Part shown: in pieces, positions 1 to 11,002 of the stretch | Layout of the letters: each line of letters starts with the position of its first letter | How positions within the stretch are numbered: the stretch's first letter is position 1 | Assembly: GCA_032358165.1 (NCBI GenBank) | Contig: JAALGY010000054.1 | Coordinates: 2,294,001 to 2,358,000 of the forward strand | DNA: 64,000 bases | Direction: 5' to 3' | From: Diplosphaera chodatii | Taxonomy: Eukaryota > Chlorophyta > Trebouxiophyceae > Prasiolales > Stichococcaceae | Translations under genes and position numbers: made by a program | The notes under the pieces: model-generated | What the model saw: the letters and a program-made list of their open reading frames with translations, nothing else | The model's database searches: none | Told to the model about the DNA's origin: nothing

Positions 1-717
1 GCTATTCCTTTTCATCAACGCCTGCAGCAACGGCAACGTACTCAGGGGTCACTTAGCTCGCAGCCTACAATAGCCCATCATTGGCTGCAGTGCTTCTGTA
101 GTCCTCATCATATCATCCAGCCAATGCTCACATTATAGCCAGCGTCGAGTAGGCCCGACATGGCTGCCGAACGCTGCGCCATCCCGGCGCTCTGCACGCT
201 GCACCCCGGGGGTGAATCGCCCTAAATCCCTGCTGGGTGTGCAACTCCTGCCAGCACAGTGAAATGCGCACAGCACGACCACACGCAGCTGTTGCGCCGC
301 CGATCAACAGTGTCCTGCAGGGGATATGCGTTATAAGCTGGCACTGTGCGCCGGTCCGGACGGGCGGACGCTGTTGCTAGTGTCTAGAGCTTTGGAGGAG
401 CATCCAGGGCATACTGCCGTAAACCTCCCACGGCAGCTGCACGAGCTAAGCCTCCCCGGCCTCTGCTGGGCGGGCAGAATGCTGTTCCCCGTGTTGATTG
501 GCGTGCGTAGAAACTTGAGAACTCCACCTGTGTGTGGGCTGTGCCCTATCTGTGCAAAACCATCTGGGTCGATAGACGAGAAGTTCACATCTGGACTCGG
601 CAGCCACTGTTAGGTCCTATCAGGGGACAGGCGGTACGCAACTATCAAGGAGGGCCTCAAGCATTGAGCTGCTGTCAGTGTAGTCCACAGTGTTGGCGGG
701 GGTGACAGGCGGCCACC
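1..717. other. Upstream region of the U2AF35 gene; no gene recognised
   Basis: No reading frame here resembles a known family. The open frames on both strands at about 326-613 have no recognisable motif. The 3' part is presumably promoter and 5' UTR of the U2AF35 gene; it ends in a very good initiation context (gccaccATGG) at 718. I see no TATA-like element I would defend. Confidence 0.5.
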
Positions 718-2079
718 ATGGCCGAACATTTGGCGTCCATCTTCGGAACAGAGAAGGATCGTGTCAACTGCCCCTTTTACTTCAAGATTGGGGCGTGCCG
801 GCATGGCGACCGCTGCTCGCGCATCCACAACAAGCCCACCATCAGCCAGACGCTGCTGCTGCAGAACATGTACCAGAACCCCATGATGTCCATGGCGCCC
901 GGCGCCGATGGCCTGCCGCCCCAGATGGATCCCCGTGCCAGCCAGGAGCATTTCGAGGACTTCTACGAGGACGTGTTCGAGGAGATGGCGCAGTACGGCG
1001 AGATTGAGAACCTGAATGTGTGCGACAACGTGGCGGACCACATGGTCGGCTCCGTATACATCAAGTTCATCGATGAGGGCGCTGCTGCGCTCGCGCTCCA
1101 GGGCCTGCAGGGCCGCTTCTACGCGGGGCGCCCCATCAACATCGAGTTCTCGCCCGTCACGGACTTCCGGGAGGCTACGTGCCGGCAGTACGAGGAGAAC
1201 ACGTGCACGCGCGGCGGTTACTGCAACTTCATGCACCTGCGCCCCATCTCGCGTGACCTGCGCAAGCAGCTGTTCGGCCGCTACAAGCGCCGCGAGGGCG
1301 ACGGGCGGGACGACAGGTGCGCAGGATCTTCTTGAGTGTTGCCACCCCTCGTCATGGTGCCTGCTATCGCCTTTTTTAACATGGCAAGGGCGTGTCGACA
1401 CCCGCACTCGGCAGCACAGCACCCTGCGCCGTCTTGCTGGCCGTGTCTGCTGCAACTGCAACTGACACCTCACTGTGTTCGACAGGGACCGGGGCAGGGA
1501 TGCGGGCCGCAGCGGCGGCGGCGGCGGCGGGCGGCCCGACTTCCACGACCGCGGGCGCCAGAACGATCGGTCGGGCGGGCGCGGGCAGCGCGAGTCCTCC
1601 GCAGAGCGCCGCGCCAAGATCGCCTCCTGGAACAAGGTGCGCAGCCTACACCCTGCAGGGCGCAGTGCATCAGCTGCCAATCTCCTGAGAGGCGGGGAGT
1701 CTGATGAGCTCGCTGCTCGCTGCTCATCTGCTCTGTGTTCAGCAATGACCCCTCGAATGGCATGTGACGAAAAGGTGAAGCGTTTGCAGAGCTCGGTGAG
1801 TGATCACTGCAAGAGAGGCTGACAGCTGCGCAATGCCACCCACAGGAGAAGCGGCCAGAGCCCGGGCCACCTGCAGGCGGAGGCTACGGTGCACCGGCTG
1901 CAGCAGCGTACGGCGGCGGCAACACCATCTCCGCAGGGCCGCAGGCGCCGCCGGGGGGATACCCAGGGGCGCCGCCGCCCCAGGGTGGCTACAACCCGGC
2001 CCCGCCGACGCACGGCGGCTACGGTGCCCCGCCGCCGCAGCAAATGGGCGGCTACGGCGGCGTGTACGGCCAGCAGTAG
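718..2079 (+). CDS. U2AF1: U2AF small subunit (U2AF35), 3' splice-site recognition factor
   Basis: Three exons: 718-1316, 1486-1636, 1846-2079 (about 327 aa). As known for this family, it is the small subunit of the nuclear U2AF heterodimer, which contacts the AG of the 3' splice site and recruits U2 snRNP. Visible in order: first CCCH zinc finger (residues about 18-35, [20 protein letters not shown]), U2AF-homology RRM (about 65-145, with VYIKF), second CCCH finger (about 158-175, [19 protein letters not shown]), then an RG/RD-rich stretch. The C-terminus is unusual: instead of a long RS domain it ends in a Gly/Pro/Tyr-rich tail with GGY repeats, ending GVYGQQ. The start is set by a near-perfect Kozak context. 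Donors AG|GTGCGC and AAG|GTGCGC and acceptors CAG keep the frame (phases 2 and 0). Identity is secure; the tail exon depends on the inferred splice at 1845/1846. Confidence 0.95.
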
Positions 2080-3019
2080 CGGCGCGGTGTTGCTGCAGGG
2101 GGGCCGGCGGCGTGTTGTCCACAGGTGCACAGGTCTCCGGCGCACAGCAGCCACCCCCCTCCCCCCTCGCAGATCACAGGGTCGGATTACAGGGGCGGGC
2201 TCGTGGACCCGGGTGTCTTGCAGGGAACCAGACCTCTGAGCAGCGGCGACTGGGAAGCATGCGGCGGTGCAGGGGTTGTTGCAGTGCTCTTGTTGCAGAG
2301 GGGAAACATGGCCAGTAGGTGGTCCCGTACCAAGACACTGCAGCCGGGCGGCGGGTTGAGTTGCGTGTGCCACAGGTCGCACCGCAGGGTGTTCTCTTTG
2401 CAGATGTGCAGATGTGCAGATGCAATATTGCTCAGGCTCCCCACTGCCGCATGCCTCTCTCCAGCAGCCCAAGGTACAGCCTTGCCTCCCAGGCAGCAAC
2501 CACAAGAGCACTTGAAAGGCAGTGGCAGGACTACCTCGAGCAGAGAGTGTGGTGTCTGACGGTTTCTTTATTGATCCTTGCAGGCCGCCACTGGATCGCG
2601 CACAAGCTGAAGATTGCAGGCGGAGAGCGTGCAGTGGGACGGCGCAAGGCAGACAATGATCAGCATGGCATTGTGAACACTCGGCGCGGCAGCTGACGCA
2701 CAACACTCGAGCAAGTTGACACTTGTGCAGCATATGGCGCGTAGAAGTCAACGTCTATCATGTTGTGTATGCTGCAATGTAAAACTGGTTTGATGCGTAC
2801 ATTGCTATCCCTACACCGCCAGAACGTATCACTACCTGGCCCCAGATCACGATGCTGCCACAGCACTTCATGCCTGACGTCTACAGCAGGTTGCATACAT
2901 TGTTCAGACCTATGGACCATCCTTCCATCGTCAGCATCATAACAAAAGCGCTGACGCAACACCCCCCGAAAAACCCACACCCTCCTGCCTTGGGGTCAGC
3001 ATTACGGGATATGTGCCAG
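2080..3019. other. Convergent 3' ends of U2AF35 and EB1
   Basis: The U2AF35 gene (+) stops at 2079 and the EB1 gene (-) stops at 3020, so this 0.94 kb should hold both 3' UTRs. The overlapping open frames on both strands show no family resemblance. A TGTAA motif, the usual chlorophyte polyadenylation signal, occurs near 2777 on the + strand, which would suit U2AF35. Confidence 0.45.
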
Positions 3020-5897
3020 TCAGTATGGCGCCCCAGGCTGGCCGTTTGCCACTGCTGCTCGGGGTGGGCTCGACACACTGCTGTCTGCTGCCGAGCCGTC
3101 GATCTGCCGGCCAGCGTGCAGGTGCGCCTGCAGACAAGGAGCCCCACACTCAGTGCCCTTTGGCAGTTCGCACACGACAGAAAGCTCCAGGCAGGCGGGG
3201 CCTGTGACCCTGTCCATGGGTAGCAGATGCAGACGATATGCAAGTGTGCTGGACACACCTGCGCCTCAGCAATGACCCGCTTCGACTCCTCGTCATTGGA
3301 TGCATACAGCACCCGCTCAACAGTCTGCACCACCTGTGGCGGACATGCAAAAAAATGCCAGTCAAGACAGACGCACGAACACAGACAGGTGTCTGGTACC
3401 TATGCAAGCACATATGCAATTGGCATTCACGGTGTCCACCACATCCGCTCATGGCAGGAGCAGGGCACCACGCTACCTTGTTGGACTGCAGGCCGGGCGT
3501 CTGGCACAGGATCTCTATATCACGGAGCTGCAGTTACAGTAGGATGCGCATTGTTTCAGTGCTGCGGATAGGCTCCAGCCTCAGGAAACAGGCATGGTTC
3601 GTACACTGAACGAGGACAGGGTCGAGAGGTCACATGCAGCAGGCGGCACCTTGCCAAAGTAGAAGTCGCGCTCCTTGGCTGCCGTGTCTGCAGTCACCTC
3701 CAGCGAAGCAACCTGCTCGCAGCGAGGTCAGTCTGTCAGAAGATACAGCGTACAACTCCCTTCTGAAAAATAGTGGTGAAGAACCAGCACTATCTGGCAA
3801 GCTGTAAGACACCGAGTGCAAATCCATGAGCAGCCTCCCACAAGCGTGGCCATGTTCACTGTATGGTCAGCCAGCAGCGGCTGCTGCTTTGCAGGCCGTC
3901 GCGCACCTGATCCGTGAGCGCCTGCATCTCTGCTGGGTCCGCGCCGGCTGGTTGTTGCTGGGGCTGCTGCGGCGGCTCAACCTGCGACACGGCGCCCGCT
4001 GCCTCGGGCGGCACATGCGGCGCCGAAGGCGCAGCCTGCAACCCAGTCGATGCAGCTAGGTTCAACGCGTGCCACCTCCTCTGTGAGCCAGCAGCCTCCA
4101 AATGCGTGTGCTGCAGCAGCTGGGACTCTGGCCAGGCACAGCAGCAGGATGTCGCGACGACGATGATGACGCCATGCAGCAGCCTCCACATGTGTCTGTC
4201 CGAGGCCTTGACGCCCTAGCTGGGCTGCAGCAGTGTTATGTCTGCACGACGATCCTGAGCAGCAGCAGCCGCCGACCTGCCGTGCTGGTGAGGCGGCTGG
4301 CGGCAGGGTGGAGCGGCCGGTGGCCGGCCGCGCCCCGTCCGGCGCCCGCCCGCCTCCGCCGCCCGCCCTCGCGCCGTTGGCGTTCGTGTTGAAGGATGCC
4401 TGCAGCATGAGACGGGCCCTGCGGTCACCGTTCGTCCGTCCACCACAGCTGCCGGACATGCGGGCGAGGCGCTGCGGGGCCTCCTCGCCGGGTCCACACT
4501 GTTGCACGCCTGTGCACGGCGGCATGTGGACGACACCTGGGTCGCCAGTCTACCTGGCGCGGGCGTGTGCGGTTGCCGCTGGCGGCGGTCCTGATGTCGC
4601 CGGTGCGGCTGCTGGCGCGTCGGGAGCGCGCGTCGTACCCCTCGGGCGCCTGGCCGCCCGTCTGCCCGTCGAAGTACGCCTTCATCCACTGCATGAACTC
4701 CATGTTGTCCTGCAGCGACGACAGCAGCGCGCTCGCATCCAGACACACCTGGCACAGCATGCAGAAGTACTTGGTGTTGGCGACTCACACCAGCCACGAG
4801 CACGCCCATTCTTGTGCCATCGAGATAGACAGAGCAGGGCGCAGGAGTGCCCACCAGCGGCTTGCCCTTCATGAGCTTCGCCACCTCGATGTGCTGCAGA
4901 CCACGCACACGACTGAGTCAGCATGACACTGAGCACGACGCACCCGCATCCCTGCTGGTGAACGCTGATGAGATACCCGCAGGCACCCACAGGAGCGACG
5001 CAGCAGCGGCACATGATCGGGCATGGAGGCACCATGGCACATGCAGAGCAACTTGCAAGCCAGCGGTCACACCTTGTCCACGCCCAGCTTGCTGAACGTC
5101 GCCTGCAGCACCTTGTAGTTGCCGATCATCTCGTACTCGCTCTTCGCATTGAAGTCGACCTGAAGGTGGGAGCCCTGGCTTGCTGCTGCTCTAACGGAGG
5201 AGTCAGTCACGACCGAGGGCCGGTACAGAGAGCAGGCGCGCTAGCCGACAGCATGACGTGCTGCACTTGATACCGTTGGCAGCTGTTGTGGGCTGAAAGG
5301 GGCTTTCATTGGCATTGTACCTTGGACAGCTGCACCTGCCCCGGCCGCAGCACATCGAGCAGCTGACACGCCACAGCACCATTGGACGTCTGCAGATGTG
5401 CACACGACACGGTCCACGGTCAGCCGACAGGGAGCAAAAGCAACTGCGCATCGCCTTTTGCGTGCAGCACACGCGCCGATGCTGTTGGCCGACGCGTTCA
5501 AGCAGAAGCAGTGACCTCTGGCATCAGCTGTGCATGGCTCCAGTCCATCCAGTGCAGGTCAGGCACCTGCTCAATCTTCTGCAGGTTCATGCCGAGCGTG
5601 GAGTTGATCCACTGCAGCAGCTCATTGCGCCCAACGAAGTACGTGCCGTCCATCAGCTGCGCTCGTGCAGTGACACAATAGTGGTCGGTCATGCTGGCAT
5701 CACGGCATCACAGCACATCTTCTTTCCCCTCTGTCACCGACAGCCGTTCTGCATGCTGTCAGCAGCCAGAGAGTCACTGCAGTCAGCCAGCATGAGGCTC
5801 CGCATAGTGGCAGCGTCATAACGCAGTGCCGCTAGATGGCTGGCCCTGCACGACACATGCCGTTGGCTGCGTCAACTCTTACCGTCGGCATCGACAT
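3020..5897 (-). CDS. EB1: EB1-family microtubule plus-end tracking protein
   Basis: Twelve exons: 5897-5883, 5656-5567, 5389-5321, 5159-5073, 4893-4855, 4709-4554, 4399-4277, 4035-3907, 3712-3650, 3527-3477, 3333-3259, 3127-3020 (about 334 aa). The N-terminal calponin-homology domain is clear: [75 protein letters not shown], in the plant-type form. A Gly/Ala/Pro/Gln-rich linker follows, then the EB-homology coiled coil with the signature AAKERDFYFGKLRDIEILCQ and VERVLYASND. EB proteins bind the GTP-cap lattice of growing microtubules. The C-terminus ends APY rather than the EEY/F of animal EB1; plant proteins vary here. The 15-nt first coding exon (MSMPT) fits a GTAAGA donor and a phase-0 join but is the least certain part. 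Every coding exon is a multiple of three, so all 11 introns are phase 0. Confidence 0.95.
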
Positions 5898-7315
5898 CGT
5901 GGCGGACTCAGCTCCCAACGGATTGGTGGAGCTGCCAGCGCTCGCAGGGCTGTGTCGCAAATGCAGCGGCTGATCTCAAGCTGCTACCATCAGAGCGGCC
6001 CGGTGGGTGGCCCGAAGACTAGGTTTGCAACGCCGCGCAAGCCTCGTGCGGCGGGCCGTGATCAACAAGATATCAGTGTGGTATACGTTAGGGTTGTCGA
6101 TTTGCCAAACAGTGCGCAAACGACCGAGGTGGTTGCGCTGGCGTTCGAATGCGCCAGTGTGGAGGATCTTGGCGGGGAGGGGGCCTGAGCATGCATGCAA
6201 CGCTGTCGGCCGGAAGCTCTGCCGGCGCACAGTCGCAATCAGCATGCAGTGATTGGCGTCGGTGTTATGTAGTGTTCTTGCATGTACATGCCTCGTGATC
6301 GCAAACAATCTTTACAATCCTTAGGATGCGCAATTTCCGGAACTGGCGCACTGTGAGGTTCCGGTAGCAGTTGCGCTCGCAGCTTCGAGCCCCTGCCACT
6401 CACAGTATATTGCAGCACCAGGGCCTGCTAAGCACCGTTGACATCGCACGTTGCAAGCTGGTCTCACATTCATGCATGTCACAGGGGGTAGCGACTGCAG
6501 ATGCTTCGTTGTGGCAGCAGTCAGCACATAGAGCAAACGTTGAGTGTCAGATAGCGAATCAGTGGCTCTGGGTACACCAAGTTGGCACCTGGGCCCCGTG
6601 TCCCAGCAAGACGTCGGGGTCAGCATGCGGCATGACCTCCAGCCGCCGTGGCTGCGCTTTGACCTTCACTCGTGCAACAGCCTGCAGCAACATGCTTCAC
6701 TCACAGTGGGTGCTGTGAGGCGCCGTGGGATTGCGGGACCAGCAGCAGCACAGCCAGCAGGCGCCCTATTGGTTGCATGCGGAGCTGTGACAGCAGAACC
6801 TGTGCCAATGGGGAGGCGTACCCTTACCTTTGAACACCTGGGTCGACAACACAGCCAGAATCTTGCCACCAGCGCTGCGCCAGACGCGGTGAACCAGGGC
6901 TTGGGTTTGCCCGGACGCACACAGCTTTCGCGTGCAGATGCCGCCATGTGCGACGCCGCACCCTGCAGCAGTCGCAGCAGGAGGCACGGTCAGCGGCTGT
7001 CAGCCGCAAACAGCCATTGGCAGCATCAGCGCGGCTGGCAGCCAGTGCACGACCAGCGGTTGGCGTCCATGTCAGCACGCTTTATCAGCATTACTGGGCT
7101 CCAGGTGCAGAGTCTGCATGCGTCGCCTTGCTGCATCATCGGTGACACCAGCCACATCGATCAGCCAGGGTCATGACGTACCACTGCTGTCAGTGCTGCC
7201 AGCACATCGGTATATGCATACCTCTGCAGCGCAGCGCCGCCGCACGTGCATCATCGTCAGCCAGTCATGACTGGTCATCTGGCCTGCGCAGCCTGGGCCA
7301 CGCGTCAAGGTTGCC
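5898..7315. other. Divergent region between EB1 and the carrier gene; probably carrier 5' exons
   Basis: EB1 starts leftward at about 5897 and the carrier reads rightward from at least 7316. The carrier's first visible exon may begin at 7292, after a GCGCAG acceptor in the same frame. The expected transit peptide must then be encoded by one or more upstream exons here. I could not single one out. No other gene is recognisable. Confidence 0.4.
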
Positions 7316-9439
7316 ATGAGGCGACCAGACGCCGCGTTGGCGCTGCTGCCGCGGGATGGCGTGCTGTTCCTGGCAGGCGCGGTGGCCGGTGCCATTGGCA
7401 AAACCCTGACGGCCCCGCTGGACCGCGTGAAGATCCTCCTGCAGGTCACCGACACTCCTGGCTGCCCACCCCGGGCCACTGGGCACTTTGTGCATGCCTC
7501 TTCACATCCTAGGCTGCTGATCCATGCAACAGCGTCCGCACACATTTTACGGAGCATGTGCAAAGCATCACAAGTCTGTTTGTTATCGCCAAGAACAGGG
7601 TGCATCAATCAACATGACCTCCAACATGTGGAACTGGCAGGGGCTCGCTGCTATGATCGAAGCGGCAGTCAAGCACAGGACGCGGTGGCTTCAGATGTGG
7701 GGATCCCCGCTGACCGGTTGACGACCCTGCACTGCAGACATCTGGCGGGCTGGCGACCGGCAGCGTGAAGGCAGCGGCGAAGGGTGGCGGCCTGGTGGAG
7801 TCCTTCCTGGCGATCGGCCGCCAGGAGGGCTTGACGGGCTACTGGCGCGGCAACATCCCCCAGGTGCTGCGGGGGGTGGCCACTTGCTGGGCAACCCCAG
7901 CAGCTTGGGCGCTTGTTCACTCAGGAGGGCGGACTGGCAATCCCGCGACACCATGATGTCAACCGTACGGAGTGTCTGGTCCATGGCCTGATGACGCCAA
8001 AGGGGTGACGTCACCCTAGGCTGAGACTTCCACTGAGGAAATGGTGTGGGAATATGCAGGTGCTGCGGGTCCTGCCCTACTCAGCGTGCCAGCTGTGCAG
8101 CTACGAGGCGTACAAGCGGCTGCTGGGCGGCGGCCCCAATGGCGAGGGGCTGTCGGTGCCCCGCCGCCTGGCCGCCGGCGCCGCCGCAGGCATGACGTCC
8201 ACCCTGGTGGGTGCTGCCTGACTCTGGCGCCCCCTACCTGCCTTGCAATGTCCTTCTTGCACTGTGCGGTTGAGTCCTCGTTGAGCCGGCACGAGCGCCC
8301 CAGGCAGCAGAGGAACCACCGTCAGGGCAGCCGCATGTAGGATGCAGGCTGCGCACGCAGCCCCCTTTACGCCCTTGTGGCCCGGACTGTGCTCGGCCGT
8401 TCTCAGTCGTGCAACTCCATCCGCAGCTGACGTACCCGCTGGACACGCTGCGGCTGCGGCTGGCGGTGGACCCCAGCGTGGTGGGCATGCGCGGCGCCGC
8501 CCGCATCCTGATGGCGGAGGGCTCCGGCCTGGCCTTCTACCGCGGCATCGGCGTCGCCATGCTGGGTGCGTGACGGGCCTGCTGGTGCTCTGAGCAGCAC
8601 CCATGCAGTTGCTTGCATCAACTGCACTTAAAGTGTGCCTTCATTTGATGTGATGTGCGGCCAGGTGTGGCACTGCTGTGCACTGCCTTCATTGGTCATG
8701 GGTGGCAAGGCTCGCCCGCAAAGTGTGTAATGCTGAACGAAGTCGCGCCTACTGCCGCGCCATCCTCAGCCAACGCTACTCGTGTTGAGCTGCGCTCGAC
8801 GGTCTGTCGTTCGCGCAGGCATTGCGCCGTACATGGCGATCGAGCTGGCGGCCTTCGACCTCCTGCCGCAGCACATGAGCTCCTTTGCACGCGGCTTCAG
8901 CGCCGCGCTCATCGCCACCACCTGCTGCTACCCGCTGGACACCCTCAGGTGACCAGGACATCCAAAATACTGTGCGTGCTGCGGTCTGCTGCTTGACATA
9001 GTGACCAAATTGCACATTTGACAGCTGCTGCGCAGATGACGCACACGCAGATGCCCCATGTGCACGCGCTGTCATGATCTGTAGCATGCGCTCTGTACAG
9101 GAGGCAGATCCAGCTGCAGAGCGCCACGCGGGTGCCCGCGCAGCAGGTCATACGAAATGTGCTGGCGTCAGAGGGCATCGCCGGGTTCTACCGCGGCTTC
9201 CTGCCCAATGCCGCCAAGAACCTGCCCAACAAAGGTGCGCACGAAGCTGGTCACAACGTATCACGGAATGTGCAGCACAGAGGTGCACACTCACACAGGT
9301 GATGAGTGCGTTGACAAGCCGACCACCAGGCTGCATGTACTGAACTGCAGGAGTGCGGCTGTCGACCTTTGACACTGCAAAGAAGATGCTTACAAGGTCA
9401 CAAAAGGCTATGGACGAGGGCCTGGCAGAAGCTGGATGA
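7316..9439 (+). CDS. Mitochondrial-carrier-family protein, TAAC/PAPST-like plastid adenylate carrier (5' end incomplete)
   Basis: Seven exons: 7316-7444, 7738-7863, 8060-8206, 8427-8565, 8819-8948, 9101-9234, 9351-9439 (297 aa visible). Three solute-carrier repeats are present, each with the Px[DE]xx[KR] signature: APLDRVK, TYPLDTLRLR and CYPLDTLRRQ. The downstream G-rich half-repeats are also there (GYWRGNIPQ, FYRGIGVAML, FYRGFLPNAAKNLPN). Wording such as ALLPRDGVLFLAGAVAGA and GAAAGMTSTL follows the Arabidopsis thylakoid ADP/ATP carrier (TAAC, also described as a PAPS/PAP transporter, PAPST1) more closely than the mitochondrial AAC. I infer adenylate or PAPS exchange across plastid membranes. 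A plastid transit peptide is not visible, so upstream exons are probably missing. Intron 2 is flanked by a 13-bp perfect direct repeat. The stop at 9437-9439 follows AEAG. Confidence 0.88.
7861..8069 (+). repeat. 13-bp direct repeat at both ends of a carrier intron
   Basis: CAGGTGCTGCGGG occurs at 7861-7873, spanning the donor, and again at 8057-8069, spanning the acceptor of intron 2 (7864-8059). The same register falls on both splice junctions, so the protein (IPQVLRVL) is the same wherever in the repeat splicing occurs. Confidence 0.95.
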
Positions 9440-9806
9440 AGCCGCTTCCTGGCCAGCGAGAAGTAGTCAGCCTGTGCCGATGATGCAGATGCAGTAGTGC
9501 GCAGCCCACTGCACATCGTCTGGGACCTTGACCACCATGTGCAGGATGAACAGCATTGCCAGCGTGTATTGAGATATCGTTCAGATCACCATAGACGACC
9601 ATCTCTGGGGGACGGCACTGCCGTGTCCTGTGACTTTCTGGCAACACCATGGTACCATGAATGTCTCTGCCACTGCAGCGACCTCAGCAGCGGCCCTTCG
9701 ATTGACATGGGCACAGAAACTGATCCACTCAAAGCATTCCTGATGTATGCCAAGAGCAGCGTCACGCTGAGGACAAAGTAACAAGCTGACCGCCTGCCAC
9801 CAAGCC
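9440..9806. other. Convergent 3' ends of the carrier and LEUD genes
   Basis: This 367 bp lies between the carrier stop (+, 9439) and the LEUD stop (-, 9807) and should contain both 3' UTRs. I see no coding signature in it. Confidence 0.5.
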
Positions 9807-10544
9807 TCAGGCTGCCTTCTTGATCATGCCTGTCTGCCGCGCATAGTCAAAGATGCCGCCTGCATCGATGACTGGACCCGCCTCGCCCAGGGGCTTGAGG
9901 TTGTACTGCTTGCCGGTCTCCAGGACAGTGAGGACGTCGTTGTCCATGTCCACCTCTACCTCCTGCCCTGTGGACAGCTCCTCGCAGAGGCGGATGTCCG
10001 TCTCGCATGGGTACAGCTCCCCTGTGGCGACGCAATTCCGGAAGAAGATGCGCGCATACGACTGTGCCACCACGACCTTCGTGCCTGCAGCACCCATGGC
10101 AACCGGCGCATGCTCCCGCGAGGAGCCGCAGCCAAAGTTGTTTCCCCCGATCATGATCGGGTAGCCCGTCTTCATCTGCCCGTCGTCAATGAACCTGGTC
10201 GGATACAGCTCCTTTGGAAGCCCGATCATAGCGTAGCTGCCCAGTTTCTCGTACTCGTCCGGCTTTGACGGTACGAGCGTCAGGTACTCTGCTGGAATGA
10301 TCTGATCTGTGTCAATGTTATCACGTGTGACGAAGCAGGGCCCCCGCACAACGCGGGAGTTGGCCTGAGCAGCCGTGACCGTTCTGCATCCCCGCCTGCC
10401 GCACCGCTGCGCCCGCATGCACAGCACCTGCTGCCTGGGCTGCACTTGCACCAGGGCGGCTGTTGTGCCCGGTGCATGGCTCCGCAAACACCGCTGCATG
10501 GCTGCGGGCTCCCTGCCAAGGCTGTTGGTGTCGATGACCAGCAA
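9807..10544 (-). CDS. LEUD: 3-isopropylmalate dehydratase (isomerase) small subunit, plastid leucine biosynthesis
   Basis: Single uninterrupted frame of 245 aa. The family (LeuD, aconitase swivel domain) pairs with the Fe-S large subunit to convert 2-isopropylmalate to 3-isopropylmalate in leucine synthesis. Diagnostic segments: DNIDTDQIIPAEYL, the substrate-loop motif GGNNFGCGSSREHAP, ARIFFRNCVATGELYP and the C-terminal GPVIDAGGIFDYARQTG. The first ~60 residues are Arg/Ala/Gln-rich and lack acids, as expected of a plastid transit peptide. Initiation could be at 10544 (MLVIDTN) or at 10499 (MQRCLRS); the second gives a more typical transit peptide. The core starts near VVRGPCFVTRDN. The lack of any intron is unusual beside neighbours with up to 20 exons. 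Confidence 0.95.
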   Translation of the reverse strand: MLVIDTNSLGREPAAMQRCLRSHAPGTTAALVQVQPRQQVLCMRAQRCGRRGCRTVTAAQANSRVVRGPCFVTRDNIDTDQIIPAEYLTLVPSKPDEYEKLGSYAMIGLPKELYPTRFIDDGQMKTGYPIMIGGNNFGCGSSREHAPVAMGAAGTKVVVAQSYARIFFRNCVATGELYPCETDIRLCEELSTGQEVEVDMDNDVLTVLETGKQYNLKPLGEAGPVIDAGGIFDYARQTGMIKKAA

Positions 10545-11002
10545 CTTGGTACCGTTGAGAACACGTCAAAGGCAGTGTGTGATTGCTGCAACCGGTGGCA
10601 AGGGAGCTGCAGTGGAAGCTGAAAACCTCGCCTGGCGTCATGTTTATCACTTCCTCTCGCGTGCATGTTACAGCCCATCAGCGAGGCTCATCTGTGCACC
10701 AATCGCTTGCAATGCGCCTTGATTGATGCTGTTGTGATGCTGGGCTCTGTTTCCGAAACATCCTGACATCCCCGAAGCAGAATGAAATGTTAGCCATCGC
10801 CATGAAGGCACGATCGGATCGTAGCAGCATCACGTGCACTCTTGCTATTGATCTAAGACACAGGACAGTGTTTGAAGCTGTCTATGATCACCTTTAGCAC
10901 GGTACAGTGTCTCAGCAATATTCCACGGGCGCACCATATAGCACCACAATGCTGTGGCATCACCGCCAGTCGTACCTGTGAGGACGTGCGTCTTCGCCCG
11001 AG
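10545..11002. promoter_or_regulatory. Divergent promoter region, LEUD / GH38-like gene
   Basis: LEUD begins leftward at about 10544 and the GH38-like gene begins rightward at 11003, so this ~460 bp must carry both promoters and 5' UTRs. I recognise no specific element. The assignment rests on gene geometry alone. Confidence 0.5.

Noticed and set aside
326..613. 95-codon + strand frame upstream of U2AF35
   Set aside because: No motif, and the opposite strand is equally open; more likely promoter/5' UTR DNA.
610..1680. 356-codon minus-strand open frame
   Set aside because: Lies opposite the U2AF35 exons, whose identity is certain; composition-driven shadow with no motif.
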